Assembly (NCBI GenBank): GCA_949752735.1
Contig: OX457042.1
Coordinates: 27,991,098 to 28,055,097, forward strand
Direction: 5' to 3'
DNA from: Lumbricus terrestris
Lineage: Eukaryota > Annelida > Clitellata > Crassiclitellata > Lumbricidae
DNA length: 64,000 nt
Shown: positions 1-12,580 of the stretch, one piece after another
Position numbering within the stretch: position 1 is the stretch's first letter
Layout of the letters: each line of letters opens with the position of its first letter
The notes under the pieces: generated by a model
Databases searched by the model: none
What the model saw: the letters and a program-made list of their open reading frames with translations, nothing else
Told to the model about the DNA's origin: nothing
Translations under genes and position numbers: made by a program

Positions 1-298
1 CTAGAAGTTTCTCAGCGCACCCAAAAAGCACATCAAGGAGACCAGCTCATTCAACAGCACTATGTCACATCAAATTCACAAGACCCGGTCTAGGTTGCAT
101 AGAAATTGTGTAGGCCAGACTAAGCTGGTTAAGCAAAGAATTGGCATGCATGCCATATTACATTCCATGTGGCTCAAAAGTGGTGTACATAAGCTGGCTA
201 CACATGGAAGCCACGTGCATACCATATTGCATTTTGATGGTTTTCGGATCTGTCTGCTGTATGAGATATGTATTGTTATAACTATATCGTATCCATGT

Positions 299-665
299 TG
301 AGAGGGAGAGGGAGAGGGAAAGGGAAAGGGAAAGGGAGAGGGAGGGGGAGGGGATGGGAGGGAAGGGGAGGGGAGATATATATTTATATGTACGGACGGA
401 CAGACAGGGATGGGGAGGGAGAGAGCGGGAGACTGAGAGAGAGGGAGAGACATGGACAGGGACAGGAAAAGAGACAGGGACAGCGCCAGGGAGACCGGAG
501 AGAGAGCAATAGCGACAGGGACAGAGACAGAGACAGACAGAGTCAGGGTCAGGGACAGGGGCAGGAACTGGGAGAGAGAGAGAGGGACAGGGACAGGGAC
601 AGGGAGGGGGAGGGGGAGGAAGAAAGAGAGGGAGCGGGAGAGAGAGACATGGACAGGGACAGGAA
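299..665 (+). repeat. Polypurine GGGAGA / GGGACA low-complexity tract
   Basis: The + strand is almost purely purine with a C about every six bases in the second half: units of GGGAGA and GGGAAA grade into GGGACA. Long open frames on both strands here are artefacts of this composition (Arg/Gly/Asp on one strand, Pro/Leu/Ser on the other). Such strand asymmetry can form triplex or G-rich structures. Confidence 0.9.
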
Positions 666-779
666 AAGGGGCAGGGACAGCGCAGGGCTGGTACGATCCG
701 TACGTAAGTACCTTCAACAGGCGGGAGACTTGCCTCCACCCAGCACACACCTCGGCCCGCAGTAGCCGGGTGGGCAGGG

Positions 780-915
780 GTGGGGGCGGTGGGGTGGGGC
801 AGTGGGGAGACAATTGTCCGGAAAACCCTAATTTCACAGGTGGCGTACCGGTGGAGGTCGGAGTGTGGTGGGGTGTGGTGGGGTGTGGTGGGGTGGGTGG
901 TGGGGGTTTGGGGGA
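780..915 (+). repeat. G-rich GGTGTGGTGG tandem repeat
   Basis: Imperfect short units of GGGGTGTGGT make this segment very G-rich on the + strand. No coding signal is recognisable. Multiple runs of three or more G could support quadruplex folding. Confidence 0.7.
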
Positions 916-2079
916 AGTGGTGGGGGAAAATTTTGCGGTGTGGTGGGATTGTGGCCGGGAGCGGGTCGAATCATAAATTTCCCGGGCAACGCCGAGTACC
1001 CCAGCTAGTAACTCCATAAGTAGGGAAGTTCAAGCAAATGATCGTCGATATACGCGTGCACCTTGCAGTAACATTGAAAGTGCGCTGAAGTCGAGCATGC
1101 ATTGTATGCCACCAAAGTGCCAATGTCTTGCAACAAATTTGTCTATCGGAGATACCGGTCTAAGGTGTGTAGGCTACGTGCGTGCATGCGTGTGAGTGGA
1201 CGTATGCGTAGTTGTGCGCGCGTGGGCGCTCGTGTGTGTGTGGCCCTACATTGGGATATGTAAACGTGGCTCATTAACTATCACTTGGTCCGTATGGGCA
1301 AGTTTCTATTAATACAATAATGTCAGAGTCGGAGATAATTACGTGCGCCTGTATAATGCTGCCTTAGACCATGGCTACTCAGAAGTTTTCGATTTTTATC
1401 CCCTCATTTCCAACAACTTCTGTAGACCTGTTGGACTTCACACTCTGATGCGTTTCTCGCAATTTCTGAATGCATAACATCATGCAGGATTTGTATGGTA
1501 TGCATATGGCAAATGCTATATGGCTGTGCCATCTGTATAACTTATGCAGCCCTTATGGGCTTTATGGATGTATTTTTCCCATATGTTAGACATATGGCCA
1601 TGTTGTTGGGGGCATAGTCTCACACTCCTTCCATCCATCCCTCCCACCTCCCTCCCACCTTCCCTCCCTCGATCCCACCATCCCGAAAATGTACATATAT
1701 GTTACTTATATATTTTTGATATATAATATTATACGTACATATGCGTTATATATGATATAAACATATTGTATATACATATATATTGTATATATCGGCCACT
1801 TAGCCATAATGACGCGAATAATAGTCTGCCATTTGAAGTAAGTTCGCTAATCGCATTGGCTCAATTTAGTCACATGGACGATGATTTTCAGCTATATCCA
1901 GACATAGTTGGGCTTATATATATACAGTATAGATTTTAGGACATGCATAAATCTGGGATTACCCGAAAGGCAGATTAAACTGCCGTGAACGGCTCAGAAT
2001 CATCAAGGTACCATATTATATCAAACATTTTAAGTAGGAAACTCTACCCGCTTTCGACGAATTGCGCAATGTAAACCTG

Positions 2080-2137
<58 letters not shown>

Positions 2138-2359
2138 TGCTATATATATATGCTATATATATAGCCTGCTATATATATAGCAGGTTTACACTGCTATATA
2201 AAAAAACTATATATAAACTTGCTATATATGTATATATATAGCCTGCTATATATATATATATATATATATATATAACAGGTTTACACTGCTATATTTAAAA
2301 AAACTATTTATATACCTGCTATATATGTAACAGGTTTACACTGCACACACACACATATA

Positions 2360-2412
<53 letters not shown>
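2080..2412. repeat. AT dinucleotide cluster with interspersed palindromic unit
   Basis: Long (AT)n blocks alternate with copies of a short unit reading roughly CCTGCTATATATA and its reverse GCAGGTTTACACTG. The alternation of a unit with its complement makes the region strongly self-complementary. It sits in presumed PDE11 intron. Confidence 0.85.
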
Positions 2413-3756
2413 CAATGGCGGTGATTTAATTAGCAGAAGCATTCTGTGATCATTATTCAGGATATTATTAGCGCGATTAAGGATGACCTTTAGAAAGTTC
2501 AGATTAGCATTGTAAAGCATTAACGACTTGCCCTTATTCTCGCATTCTCGGTGCGCACTGGACACGCCCAGAAGAGCTCTGTCTTTGTTGCCTGCGGCCT
2601 CTTGCAGTGGAAACGGGAGATGCAGCTGGGGAGGATAATAGTTATCATCTGGCGCCTAACGGACCAAAGAACCTTTGTCCAGGCCATTATATGCCTTGCA
2701 GCTGGTCGGCTGATAAAAGATTTTGTAGCCAGAGATCTCACTATTGCTTTTTTAAGCAGTGCCTGGGCTGGGAGAGCTTCTGCGTAGTTCTCTTAAATGG
2801 GCGCTGTGTAAATTCTTGGAATTAAGTAATAAATGAATCATTACAATCGTTAACCTCTTCCAAGGCCTTAGCCAGGATTTGATTTCGGGAGGTGTTTCTT
2901 CAGTTTCCCGTCCGAAAAAAACTGATGACCTTTTTTAGTCATCCGACCGAAATCAATTCATTCTATTTTTCAAATTTTTTTCATTTCAGGAGGTGTTTTC
3001 GTGGTTTTATTTCATGGTTCTTGCATCATGTGCTAGTAAATGCATTCTATTATTTTTTATTTTTTACATTTCGAGTGGTGTTCAAACACCCAAAACACCC
3101 CCTAGCTACGGCCTTGACCTTTTCATTACAAGTTATGTTTTAGTCATGGTTATGCTAATTGGCTATAATTGGTGTGTTCAGTAGTGGGTCTTGTAATGTT
3201 TAGCGTGTCTGTCAGTGGGCTAAAATCCCATCAATGAAAGTGATTCGGTTCCAATTTATGATCCATACTTTAACCCCTGGTCTACTCAGCTCTGATGAGT
3301 ACATTGGCTGTACAGTGTACACTGTCGGTGAGAAGAACCGACTGCGTGGGAGAGGGTTGGCCAATAATTGCTATACACACTTAATCGCTCATCTGCCGAG
3401 GCAATGAAAATGAAGTCGCTAACTCTTCACATCCATGACTCAGATGGCTGTCTCAGTGACTGACTGATATATATTCTTTAAATAGGCCTAGCTAATTTAT
3501 TGCAAGCTGCATTCAGCCATGCGCAGACTATATATGGAGGAAATCATGTCTAGCCTACCTCTGATAATTATTATAGCCTACCTAGAATACTAAAGTTAAC
3601 CTATGCTTGTTTGTGACTTCTTATAATTAATTAATCGGCTTCCATCATTGAAACGCTACATAAGAGGCCTGAAGATACTGTGCACGTTACAAGTTTCTTG
3701 ATGACGACAATTTATTTGGATGACGATCTTGGTGGTGGTGGTGGAGACTGGTGGTT

Positions 3757-4920
<1,164 letters not shown>

Positions 4921-5004
4921 GATGGCGGCGATGTTTATGCGATGGCGATATGGATGTACAATATTAGACATGTAGCTAGCCTATATGTCTTTAATTCTGT
5001 GCAG

Positions 5005-5088
5005 GCGATCATGGATCGAGAGCGAAGAGATGAGCTTCCGAGTCTCCAGTTGGAATGGATCGACGGAATCTGCCTTCCACTCTATCGG
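5005..5088 (+). CDS. PDE11-like penultimate coding exon
   Basis: 84 nt, 28 codons, phase 0 at both ends. Acceptor AG at 5003-5004; donor CGG|GTAAGA at 5089. It carries the ELPSLQLEWID signature of the end of the PDE catalytic domain. Confidence 0.85.
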
Positions 5089-6326
5089 GTAAGAACCCGT
5101 CTATTATGACATGACATTGTCTCGTACCTCGGTACGCTTACACAGTTTGTGCAATAGTTAAGTAAGTTAAGTAATAAATACGTGAGTGATTAAGTAAATG
5201 TGTTGTTCGTCAAGCACAGACAAACACCCGAGCTTTAGGCCTACATGAATTCTAGAATGAATTATTTTTTCTTGCTTGTTTAAACGCTTACCGTACAGGT
5301 AGGCTACTGTAGCTTACCTCGTCTGACCGGAATTTGGGTTCTATGCGACGCATTTGAAAATGACGCAAAATTAGTGTATGCACAGCAGGCCTACAGCAGA
5401 GGTTAGAATCATCTGCAGCCGGTGAACATTTGTCCGTTTTGTATATTTAATATGGAAAATATAATTATGGCATTATGTCCTAACAATTGACACAAAGTCC
5501 ATGTAACAAAATAGACATCGTCCTTACAGCAAGTCAGTGACATGTTTATAAACAAAGCCAATGACGTAGCAATAGTGTTTGTAGAACAAAGAGAGATCGT
5601 CATAATACGGAATTAGCCATCATCCTAGAAACGCAGCCTACATGTAACACGTTAGGCCTACATAGCTAATGACGTAACAATAGTGTTGTTAGCCTTGATC
5701 AAGAAGATTTCCACATAAAATTGCCCAGAGCTGTTGTCATAGCACCATCTTGTACATATCGAATTTAGTGACGCACCAAAATTGTCTGACAGGGAGAAGC
5801 TGTCACAATACGAATTCCACAGAACAATTAAATTGATGATCTAGCTGCCTGGCATCATCATGTCCAAAAAAGCTAATGACGTAATTATAGTGTTTTTCGA
5901 ACAAAGAAATGTCGTCACAATGGTAGCATATGTCCACAGGGCAAAATCAATTCAATATAATGTTTCATGTGTCCTTTTGTTATGATTCTGTAAGCTTGGC
6001 CCACCAGTTTGTTTTTCTGAACAGGAACAGGCTTACCACACTTGTTAATCCGCCCCTGTGCGGACCCTAGAAACTGCGACCCCGGGGCCCGGGCCCCGGG
6101 TGCTGCAACATCCTATAATTAGCACCCACCTCAAGTCAGCGTAAAACTAGTTTGTGTTTTTGCTTTCTGTTGGTAGTCCCTGGCAACGCTGGACAAGAAA
6201 TTCGATAGAATGGTTGAGAACGTCTTACGCAATCGACAACAATGGCAGACGACACAACTAACAGGAAACAATAATCGACCCAATTCCGCCGCTGCGATTT
6301 CTTACAGCCGTAAAGACGAAATGTGA
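5005..6326 (+). CDS. PDE11A-like: PDE11-type 3',5'-cyclic nucleotide phosphodiesterase, C-terminal end (partial gene, 2 exons)
   Basis: Seen: two exons with GT-AG borders and matching phase 0 encode 77 residues ending in a stop. The first reads DRERRDELPSLQLEWIDGIC; the second is basic and helical with NRQQWQ near its middle. Family knowledge: the end of the class I PDE catalytic domain has the pattern DR-x-(K/R)-x-ELP-x-LQ-x-x-(W/F)ID-x-IC-x-x-LY followed by a helix with NR-x-x-W. The ELPxLQLEWIDxIC form is nearest PDE11 rather than PDE5 or PDE6. PDE11 hydrolyses cAMP and cGMP in the cytosol. The metal-binding HD motifs and GAF domains lie in upstream exons outside the window. The gene runs toward the convergent ATF2/7 gene. 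A candidate AATAAA poly(A) signal lies near 6820. PDE5-like identity is the main alternative. Confidence 0.82.
5440..5960. repeat. Degenerate tandem repeat in last PDE11-like intron
   Basis: Three or more loose copies share AATGACGTA, ATAGTGTTT and GAACAAAGA followed by GTCGTCA, spaced about 100-210 bp (near 5560, 5670 and 5878). Each carries a TGACGTA half-CRE-like core. No coding signal was seen in the rest of the intron (5089-6176). Confidence 0.55.
6177..6326 (+). CDS. PDE11-like terminal coding exon
   Basis: 150 nt including the TGA at 6324-6326; 49 residues. The acceptor TGTTGGTAG ends at 6176, and phase 0 joins the previous exon. The segment LDKKFDRMVENVLRNRQQWQ matches the terminal helix of PDE11/PDE5 in position and in its NRxxW motif. 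The Asn/Ser-rich tail is not conserved in the family. Confidence 0.8.
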   Translation, partial: SLATLDKKFDRMVENVLRNRQQWQTTQLTGNNNRPNSAAAISYSRKDEM

Positions 6327-7246
6327 CGAGAGAGAGAAATCGACATCCAAACATAATAATATTACGAAATCGTGGAAATCGTTGATTTGGCAGTTGCAAA
6401 ATCGAGCTCAATTCTGAATCTTACCCTAATTAAGTTTCCGGTTGAATGTTGGGAAGCAGAGGCATGAGATGGTAACCCAGCGGTTACTAGGTTGGATAAA
6501 ATTGTCAGCTCGAGGTTTAATTCCTCGATACGATAAAAAATTATATGCCGTGGCAAGCGGACCAACGAACCCTGCTACAATTATAATGGTAGGCTATATC
6601 AACCATACACTGATGATGGGAGAATGAGACTACAGGGAGAGAACTGGCAATTATGTCATATTATACTTGAAGACAATAACAAAGTCGACAAAGGCGTCTA
6701 AAATATCGAGGTCGCCTCTCCGTTTAGGGTAGTCGACATAAATGTAACAACCGTCTACTGACTGGCGAATGTGACAATTGAGTCTGTTGTCTAGTCCTAG
6801 GACCTCTACCCTACAAGTCAATAAATGAGCATTAACGTTTTGTGTCCGCCATTTAAACAGTACATTTATGAGTAATCTATAATCTATTACGAACGTAGCC
6901 TATAAGCTTACTAATACTAAATGCTTCGTTGATTCAAGGGAATGTGTAGGCTTATCCGCAGCCTTGAATAATTTGCTAACGAAACAGATGAATAAATTAT
7001 TCACAAAACGGAGACCTTCCTTGAAATTGCAACCTACTGACCTAGGCCTACACAGATTATAGGGACCAAAATGTGCGGCCAAACCACTGACCTACATAGG
7101 CTACATTAGGGTTCAACATGTGCAGCCAACCTATGGCACTGACATAGCTACACGGAGGCCAACATGTGCGTCCAACCCACTGATCCACATACATTAAGGA
7201 CCAACATGTGCGCCCAAGCCATTGACCTAGGCTAGATACATTACTG
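6327..7246. other. 3' UTR/intergenic, with degenerate ~45-bp repeats at its end
   Basis: After the PDE stop there is no further coding signal. AATAAA near 6820 could end the transcript. From about 7060 to 7246 a loose unit containing ACATGTGCG-CCAA-CACTGACCTA recurs about four times; a further copy follows the MITE at 7597, so the MITE interrupted this repeat. Confidence 0.5.
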
Positions 7247-7596
7247 CAGGGCTGTTTTTAAGGAATTTTTAGAACTGCACAACTCCTTCTTTTCCTTCCC
7301 ATCATCCATGGTAAATTACTTCCAATCGGAGGACAATGACCTTTTTGCTAGTCATTACTGTATAGTAATGTGTGACGTATAGTAATGTGTGACGTCACAC
7401 ATGGCCTGACCCCCTCCCCTCTGTCACAAACTGTCACACTTTCCTACACCCCCTCCCCCTGGAGCGTGACGTACTTTATGGACGGCCCCTTTAGATGCTG
7501 CATTGGCATGTAATTATTGTCTAAAGCGCCTCATAATTATTCAAGTGCTTCTACAACTGCACATTTTGTGTACAACTGCACGTTAAAAAAGCCCTG
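7247..7596. mobile_element. hAT-type MITE, 350 bp, 8-bp target duplication CATTACTG
   Basis: The ends are inverted repeats starting CAGGGCT-T(n)-AA. The element is flanked by identical 8-bp sequences CATTACTG at 7239-7246 and 7597-7604, the target-site length of hAT transposons. It has no transposase. A related element lies at 28700-29043. Confidence 0.85.
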
Positions 7597-7687
7597 CATT
7601 ACTGACCAACACGTTCGGCCTATAAAGCTAGGCCTATAGCCCTATACAATAGAAGACAAATGCGCCACTTCAGACAATGACATTGTG

Positions 7688-7890
7688 GGGCAAGGTGCTA
7701 TAGTGGGTATGTTCGTTGCCTTGCAGACAGAGGTTCGCATCTCAAGTCGTCGCATAGGGACCTTGGGCAAGTCCTTCAATCGCAATTGCTCAGCGCTTCG
7801 GCGTGATACTCAGATTTAGTGTCCGCGCTGTAGTTGAGAGCGCCTCTGAGTGGAGAGATTGAAGGGGCGCTATAACAAGAGCACATAAAA
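7688..7890 (+). mobile_element. tRNA-derived SINE, family A
   Basis: A degenerate tRNA-like head (GGTGCTATAGTGGG, then GAGGTTCGCATCTC as a box-B relative) is followed by the family body (GGGACCTTGGGCAAGTCCTTCA, CAATTGCTCAGCGCTTCGGC) and the tail GCGCCTCTGAGT-GAAGGGGCGCTATAA with an A-rich end. The same body and tail recur at several places in this window. Confidence 0.75.
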
Positions 7891-8044
7891 AAAATAAAGA
7901 ATGGTACGACATGGTTTTTGACGTGTTATTAAACGGCATGAAACAAATGCACAGAAGAATTGTACATATTTACAGCAAGTGCGAGTAAGTTAATTATACA
8001 AAGATTGTCAAAGAAACAATATTAACAACAACAACCTTTGTATC

Positions 8045-8045
8045 G

Positions 8046-8076
<31 letters not shown>

Positions 8077-8190
8077 AGTCATCATCATCATCATCATCGT
8101 CGTCATCATAGTCAATTAGTCATCATCATCATCAATTTGCAAGCGTGCGTATCTTCATCAGAGTCGTCATCATCATCATAGTCGTCATCA
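8045..8190. repeat. (CAT)n / (GAT)n microsatellite
   Basis: CATCATCATC with GTCGTC and ATAGTC interruptions, like the other GAT-type tracts here. Confidence 0.85.
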
Positions 8191-9965
8191 TCACTGACAG
8201 TGACGACAGTGTTTTTACTACGATTACCACAATCAATCTAAATTATCGCCAACCACAGTTGTATGCAATGTATCAGGCATTGTAAGACACCTTCTCTCTA
8301 TTATCTCTCAAAGGTTACACTGCGAAAATTGTCCCAATGTCAACAAACCTAAAGTCAAGGTCAGGTCAAAACCAAGTAACAGGAAAACAATGTCCTAGTT
8401 GAGAAGCCTCACAAGCTGCCCTTACAGCCAGTTACGCCTACCACTGGGTTAAGGGGTTTCAAGGCCAAAACCTCAAGGCCACAAACCAAGCCAAAGATTC
8501 ACTGTGGTAAAGCTGTACCAAGCAAGGCTGCAGGAAACATTCGTGATTCACAAACTCACAACAGCAACGATAAAAGAACTTACAGCTTTTGACAGGCTCC
8601 TTAATTTCATACATAGGCACAATAGAAATGCCCAAGCCCACACAACAACAGTCTTGTGCTGCACAGCATGATCACAACTTATTAGAGGCTGTCCAAATAT
8701 CACGTACACAGGGGGTCACCAGATTTATTCTGTTTGCAAGCAGGTGTGCACGGCAGGGAGGGGGGACTCTCAACAAAATGAACATACGGAAAATAAATCT
8801 CTAATTATAACGTCCAATTTGGAATATTATTTATAACTGTGAATTATCGTATAGTCGCCCAATGGCATTTGACCAAATTATAATTACGGTAAATTTTGTT
8901 TGGATCTAAACAACAAACCACATCAGTTAACAGATATGTCTAACAAAAAAGGAATTGGAGCCTACGGTAAAATAAATGTTTTTACAGATGACTTTAGCTA
9001 ATTAACTTTTGTAAGAGGGTAGGGGAAGCCTATTTGCACGTATGCATGCGGATTCCACAAAATGTACGAATTCCAACAGGGGACGGGGGTCGAAAATACA
9101 ATTTCTGCAGACATAATAATAATAATATATGGATGGGGTCCTTTAAAGCTAAACAGCGCAACTGTCTTATGTCCACATCATCATCAATCACATAGTGCAG
9201 TGCAAATTTAACTAGATCAAGGACTGAACAACACTGCACGTTAAGAGCTGGTGGCTTTCCAGCAGCTCTCAGAATGAGCTACATAAAGAAAAGCCGTGTT
9301 TAGAAACACTTCAGTTAAACTGTCATTACCAGCGTACATGTAAACATTCAGCGACTGACTTAAAAATGAGACTCCACCTTACAAACTTACAAACTCGTCA
9401 AGCATTTGATACCCGTCAGTCAGTCAGTCTACCATGCAAGTTCGTCTTGTAAATGTGCAATCAAAACATACGATCTCTTATAATTTACTAGATAGTTCAA
9501 ATATACAGATATTTAATGATTTACTTAACAGATGATGAAACCCACAAAATCCGTCAACAGAGGGCAAGCATTTTGAGTAGCTTGTCAAAACCAGCCACGT
9601 GAAACTATCCAATTGACAAACCATTATTCTAACAATACATGTATATCTGACTTTAACAGTTGAAAAAATATGCACCAACAACATTGGGTTGGAAATAAAA
9701 GGATGCTTCCTTGACAAGTTTTACTAATATTCATATTAGATTAGATTTGATTAGAAATTTCATCAGGCACACATTACAGAAAGGATCAGGTTAGTTGCGT
9801 TGATTATATACTTATGAATCCCGCTTCAAAACAGCTGCTTAACAGCCCAATTCTTGGCCGAAGATCTTTGCCAACAAAGGCGCTTAGTTCCTAGCTTTCC
9901 TTTCCACAACACTCTCCAGAGATCTACTCCTAGTTTCTCTCCATTGCCTTTCTAATATTTGATGC
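8191..9965. other. Intergenic, no recognised gene
   Basis: Only short unrelated open frames occur and no domain is recognisable in them. No clear transposon ends were found. Confidence 0.5.
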
Positions 9966-9998
9966 AGACAATTTATTCATTTATGTATTTCTCCATTT

Positions 9999-10200
9999 CT
10001 ATAGCGCCCCTTCAAGCTCACTACTCAGAGGCGCTCACAACTACAGCACGGACACTGCAGTGGAGTTTCAACCCGAAGTGCACAAGCAATTGCAAGTGAA
10101 GGACTTGTTCAAGGTCCCTACGTGGCAGCGGCTTGAGGTGGATTCGAACCTGGAACCCTACGGCTCCAAGGTGCCAAACACCACCACTACACCGCGCCCC
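9999..10200 (-). mobile_element. tRNA-derived SINE, family A
   Basis: On the - strand the head starts GGGGCGCGGTGTAGTGGTGG (box-A-like TGTAGTGGTGG) and continues to box B GGTTCGAATCC. It then follows the shared body GGGACCTTGAACAAGTCCTT and the tail GAGCGCCTCTGAGTAGTGAG ending in GGGGCGCTATAG. This is the best-preserved head-to-tail copy in the window. Confidence 0.85.
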
Positions 10201-10205
10201 ACATT

Positions 10206-11700
10206 TTAAATAGAACATAACTAAAACTGTCACCAATAACAACACAGCCTTGAAAGTCAAATGCATGAAATATAGTACACGACGAATTCAATTATATACT
10301 CTGTCGAACTTCTCAGAAACATAAATCAGTAATGCAAGATAATTAATTTAACACAATCGACGACGTTTGTCTCACTCGCAAGATAAAAGAGAAAGTAAAC
10401 AAAACGGTGATAAACCAAACCTGAAGTGTACTGTAACACATTATTTATAACACACTGTAACATAATTAGTGCTGTGCTACTGTACATGCACGTAAGCAAA
10501 ACATAGATGTTATACGGTCAAATCAAGGATAGACTGGCGGCATTTCAGATGCGCTGCCAAAGAGGGTTTTAGCACATCAGATGACAGTTGATCATGAGGT
10601 ACACACACGCAAAGGGTCGCAAATGAAACATGAAAGTGAATGGAGAACTAAGTACTTTGCTAACTTGTGTGAAGGATAAGACCCAGATGATCAATGTTGA
10701 GATAATGGACAGTACATGACGTTAACCCTATATCAACCAAAGTGTAGTAAATGGTATGGGAAATCCTATACCTTTGGTTGGTAATGGGTTAAGGAAAAGA
10801 ATGGTAAAGGGCTAAGGAAAAGAATGCAGAGTGGCTATAATACAACATCGGGAATTGGAGCGGTTTTGGACGTTCGTATATTGAGCAGAACGATATTGCC
10901 ACAGGATGGAAAAAACCGAGTAGAAACACAAGGAAGCTTGAGAATAACAACAGGGAGTGAGTGAGCAAATGGACTTCAAGAAAAACAGATGGATTTACCA
11001 CAACTGTAATGGATGTTTTCTAACAACTAGTCGCTGACTTGCGATCGGAGCAAATATGGTAATGGTAGACTGGAACCTCTAGCTGTGTCGCCCAATGCGC
11101 TACCAGCGCGAGGAAGGACCAAGTGCTTAAGTAAGTAAGACTGGAACCTCTTCATAACATCGGTTTTTGAAACCATACCATATCTTGTCCCATGTCATAA
11201 CCTAGATGTTCTTTAGTATGGTCAAGTCCTAAAGTCTAATAATTACATATGTAATGTAATGTAAATCTCTACAGTCTCTCAGCACCACATAATAGCCACT
11301 CCAGGGAAACCAGTCTATTACCAGCACCGTGTCAAATCAATACCACAAGAGTCAGATTATTTCCTATATATATATACACACATATATCTGCTGCATTAAT
11401 TAAGATTCTGTGCAGTGATAAGCTACCTTGCTGAAATTTGCACACTCCACTTCTCATCCATAACAGAAGAAACTCTACCCCACCATTTTGTATCATCCTG
11501 TACATAGAAACAACGTGGGTTTCGTTTCCTTCTGCAGACTGTGGAATTAACCAGAATCTTTCTTTTACCGCATAATCCTAAACTACAAAAAGCTAAGGTT
11601 TTTCCTGCTACCTGTGCGTGCTTTTGAGGTTTTGAGGTGAGTTCGTGCCCTGACGGAACAAAAAAATATGAACAATAATGATTTCGATAACAGTGAAGCA
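10206..11700. other. Intergenic, no recognised gene
   Basis: A+T-rich unique sequence. Open frames are short, unrelated and without domains. Part of it could belong to the 3' UTR of the ATF2/7 gene if that is long; no AATAAA on the - strand could be tied to the gene with confidence. Confidence 0.4.
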
Positions 11701-11704
11701 AGTT

Positions 11705-12190
11705 ATAACATAGGAACGCATATGTTATAACATAGGAACGCATGTTATGTTATAATATAGAAATGCATGTTACGTTATAACATAGGAACGCATGTTATGT
11801 TATAACATACGAACACATGTTATGTTACAACATAGGAACACATATGTTATAACATAGGAACGCATGTTATGTTATAACATAGGAACGCATGTTATGTTAT
11901 AACATAGGAACGCATGTTACGTTATAACATAGGAACACATGTTATGTTATAACATAGGAACGCATGTTATGTTATAACATAGGAACGCATGTTATGTTAT
12001 AACATAGGAACGCACGTTATAACATAAGAACGCACATTATGTTATAACATAGGAACGCATGTTACGTTATAACATAGAAACGCATGTTATGTTATAACAT
12101 AGGAACGCATGTTATGCTACAACATAGGAACGCATGTTATGTTATAACATAGGAACGCATGTTATGTTATAACATAGGAACGCATGTTAC
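11705..12190. repeat. 25-bp palindromic minisatellite, about 19 copies
   Basis: The unit GTTATGTTATAACATAGGAACGCAT repeats with few changes. Each unit contains the near-palindrome TATGTTATAACATA. The array lies about 200 bp beyond the ATF2/7 stop codon in the transcribed direction, so it may be in that gene's 3' UTR. Confidence 0.93.
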
Positions 12191-12395
12191 AACGAGGTTC
12201 CAGCATACCCACGTAACACCATCACGTCCACCACCACCAACACGCGAGGGGGAACTTGGAGATTGACCTTCAAGGATATCACAACAACGGCGACCTCGGG
12301 CGTTGCCACAACCGATCGCTTGAAGCGCCACCCTACGGTCACCAGAAACAAAATGCTCAAGGTTAAACAATGGTCGAAACCCTTAAACACCGCCC

Positions 12396-12580
12396 TCAGG
12401 GCTGTTCACCGAGAAATTCCGACACTGTCACGATGACGGGTGGTCCACGGGCCACATGGCCCCGCGACGCCATCGTGCTCAGCGCGGCCATTGCTATCTC
12501 TTCGGCGTTCGGCGTGATCATGATGGGGCTGCTGCTCGTCACGTCGTCCGACTGCATCTCAGTCTGAGCTGCTGCTGCTG
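12396..12580 (-). CDS. ATF2/7-like coding exon 11 (terminal)
   Basis: 185 nt; 2 nt complete a split codon, then 60 residues and TGA at 12398-12396. The acceptor lies in a (CAG)n run, so several in-frame NAG acceptors are available. NAEEIAMAALSTMA matches in position the conserved (K/A)AEAVATSVLTQM helix near the end of vertebrate ATF2/7. The C-terminal tail is not conserved. Confidence 0.85.

Noticed and set aside
10130..10200. Functional tRNA gene on the - strand
   Set aside because: Box A and box B are present but no proper acceptor or anticodon stem could be drawn, and the sequence runs on into a SINE body that recurs elsewhere.
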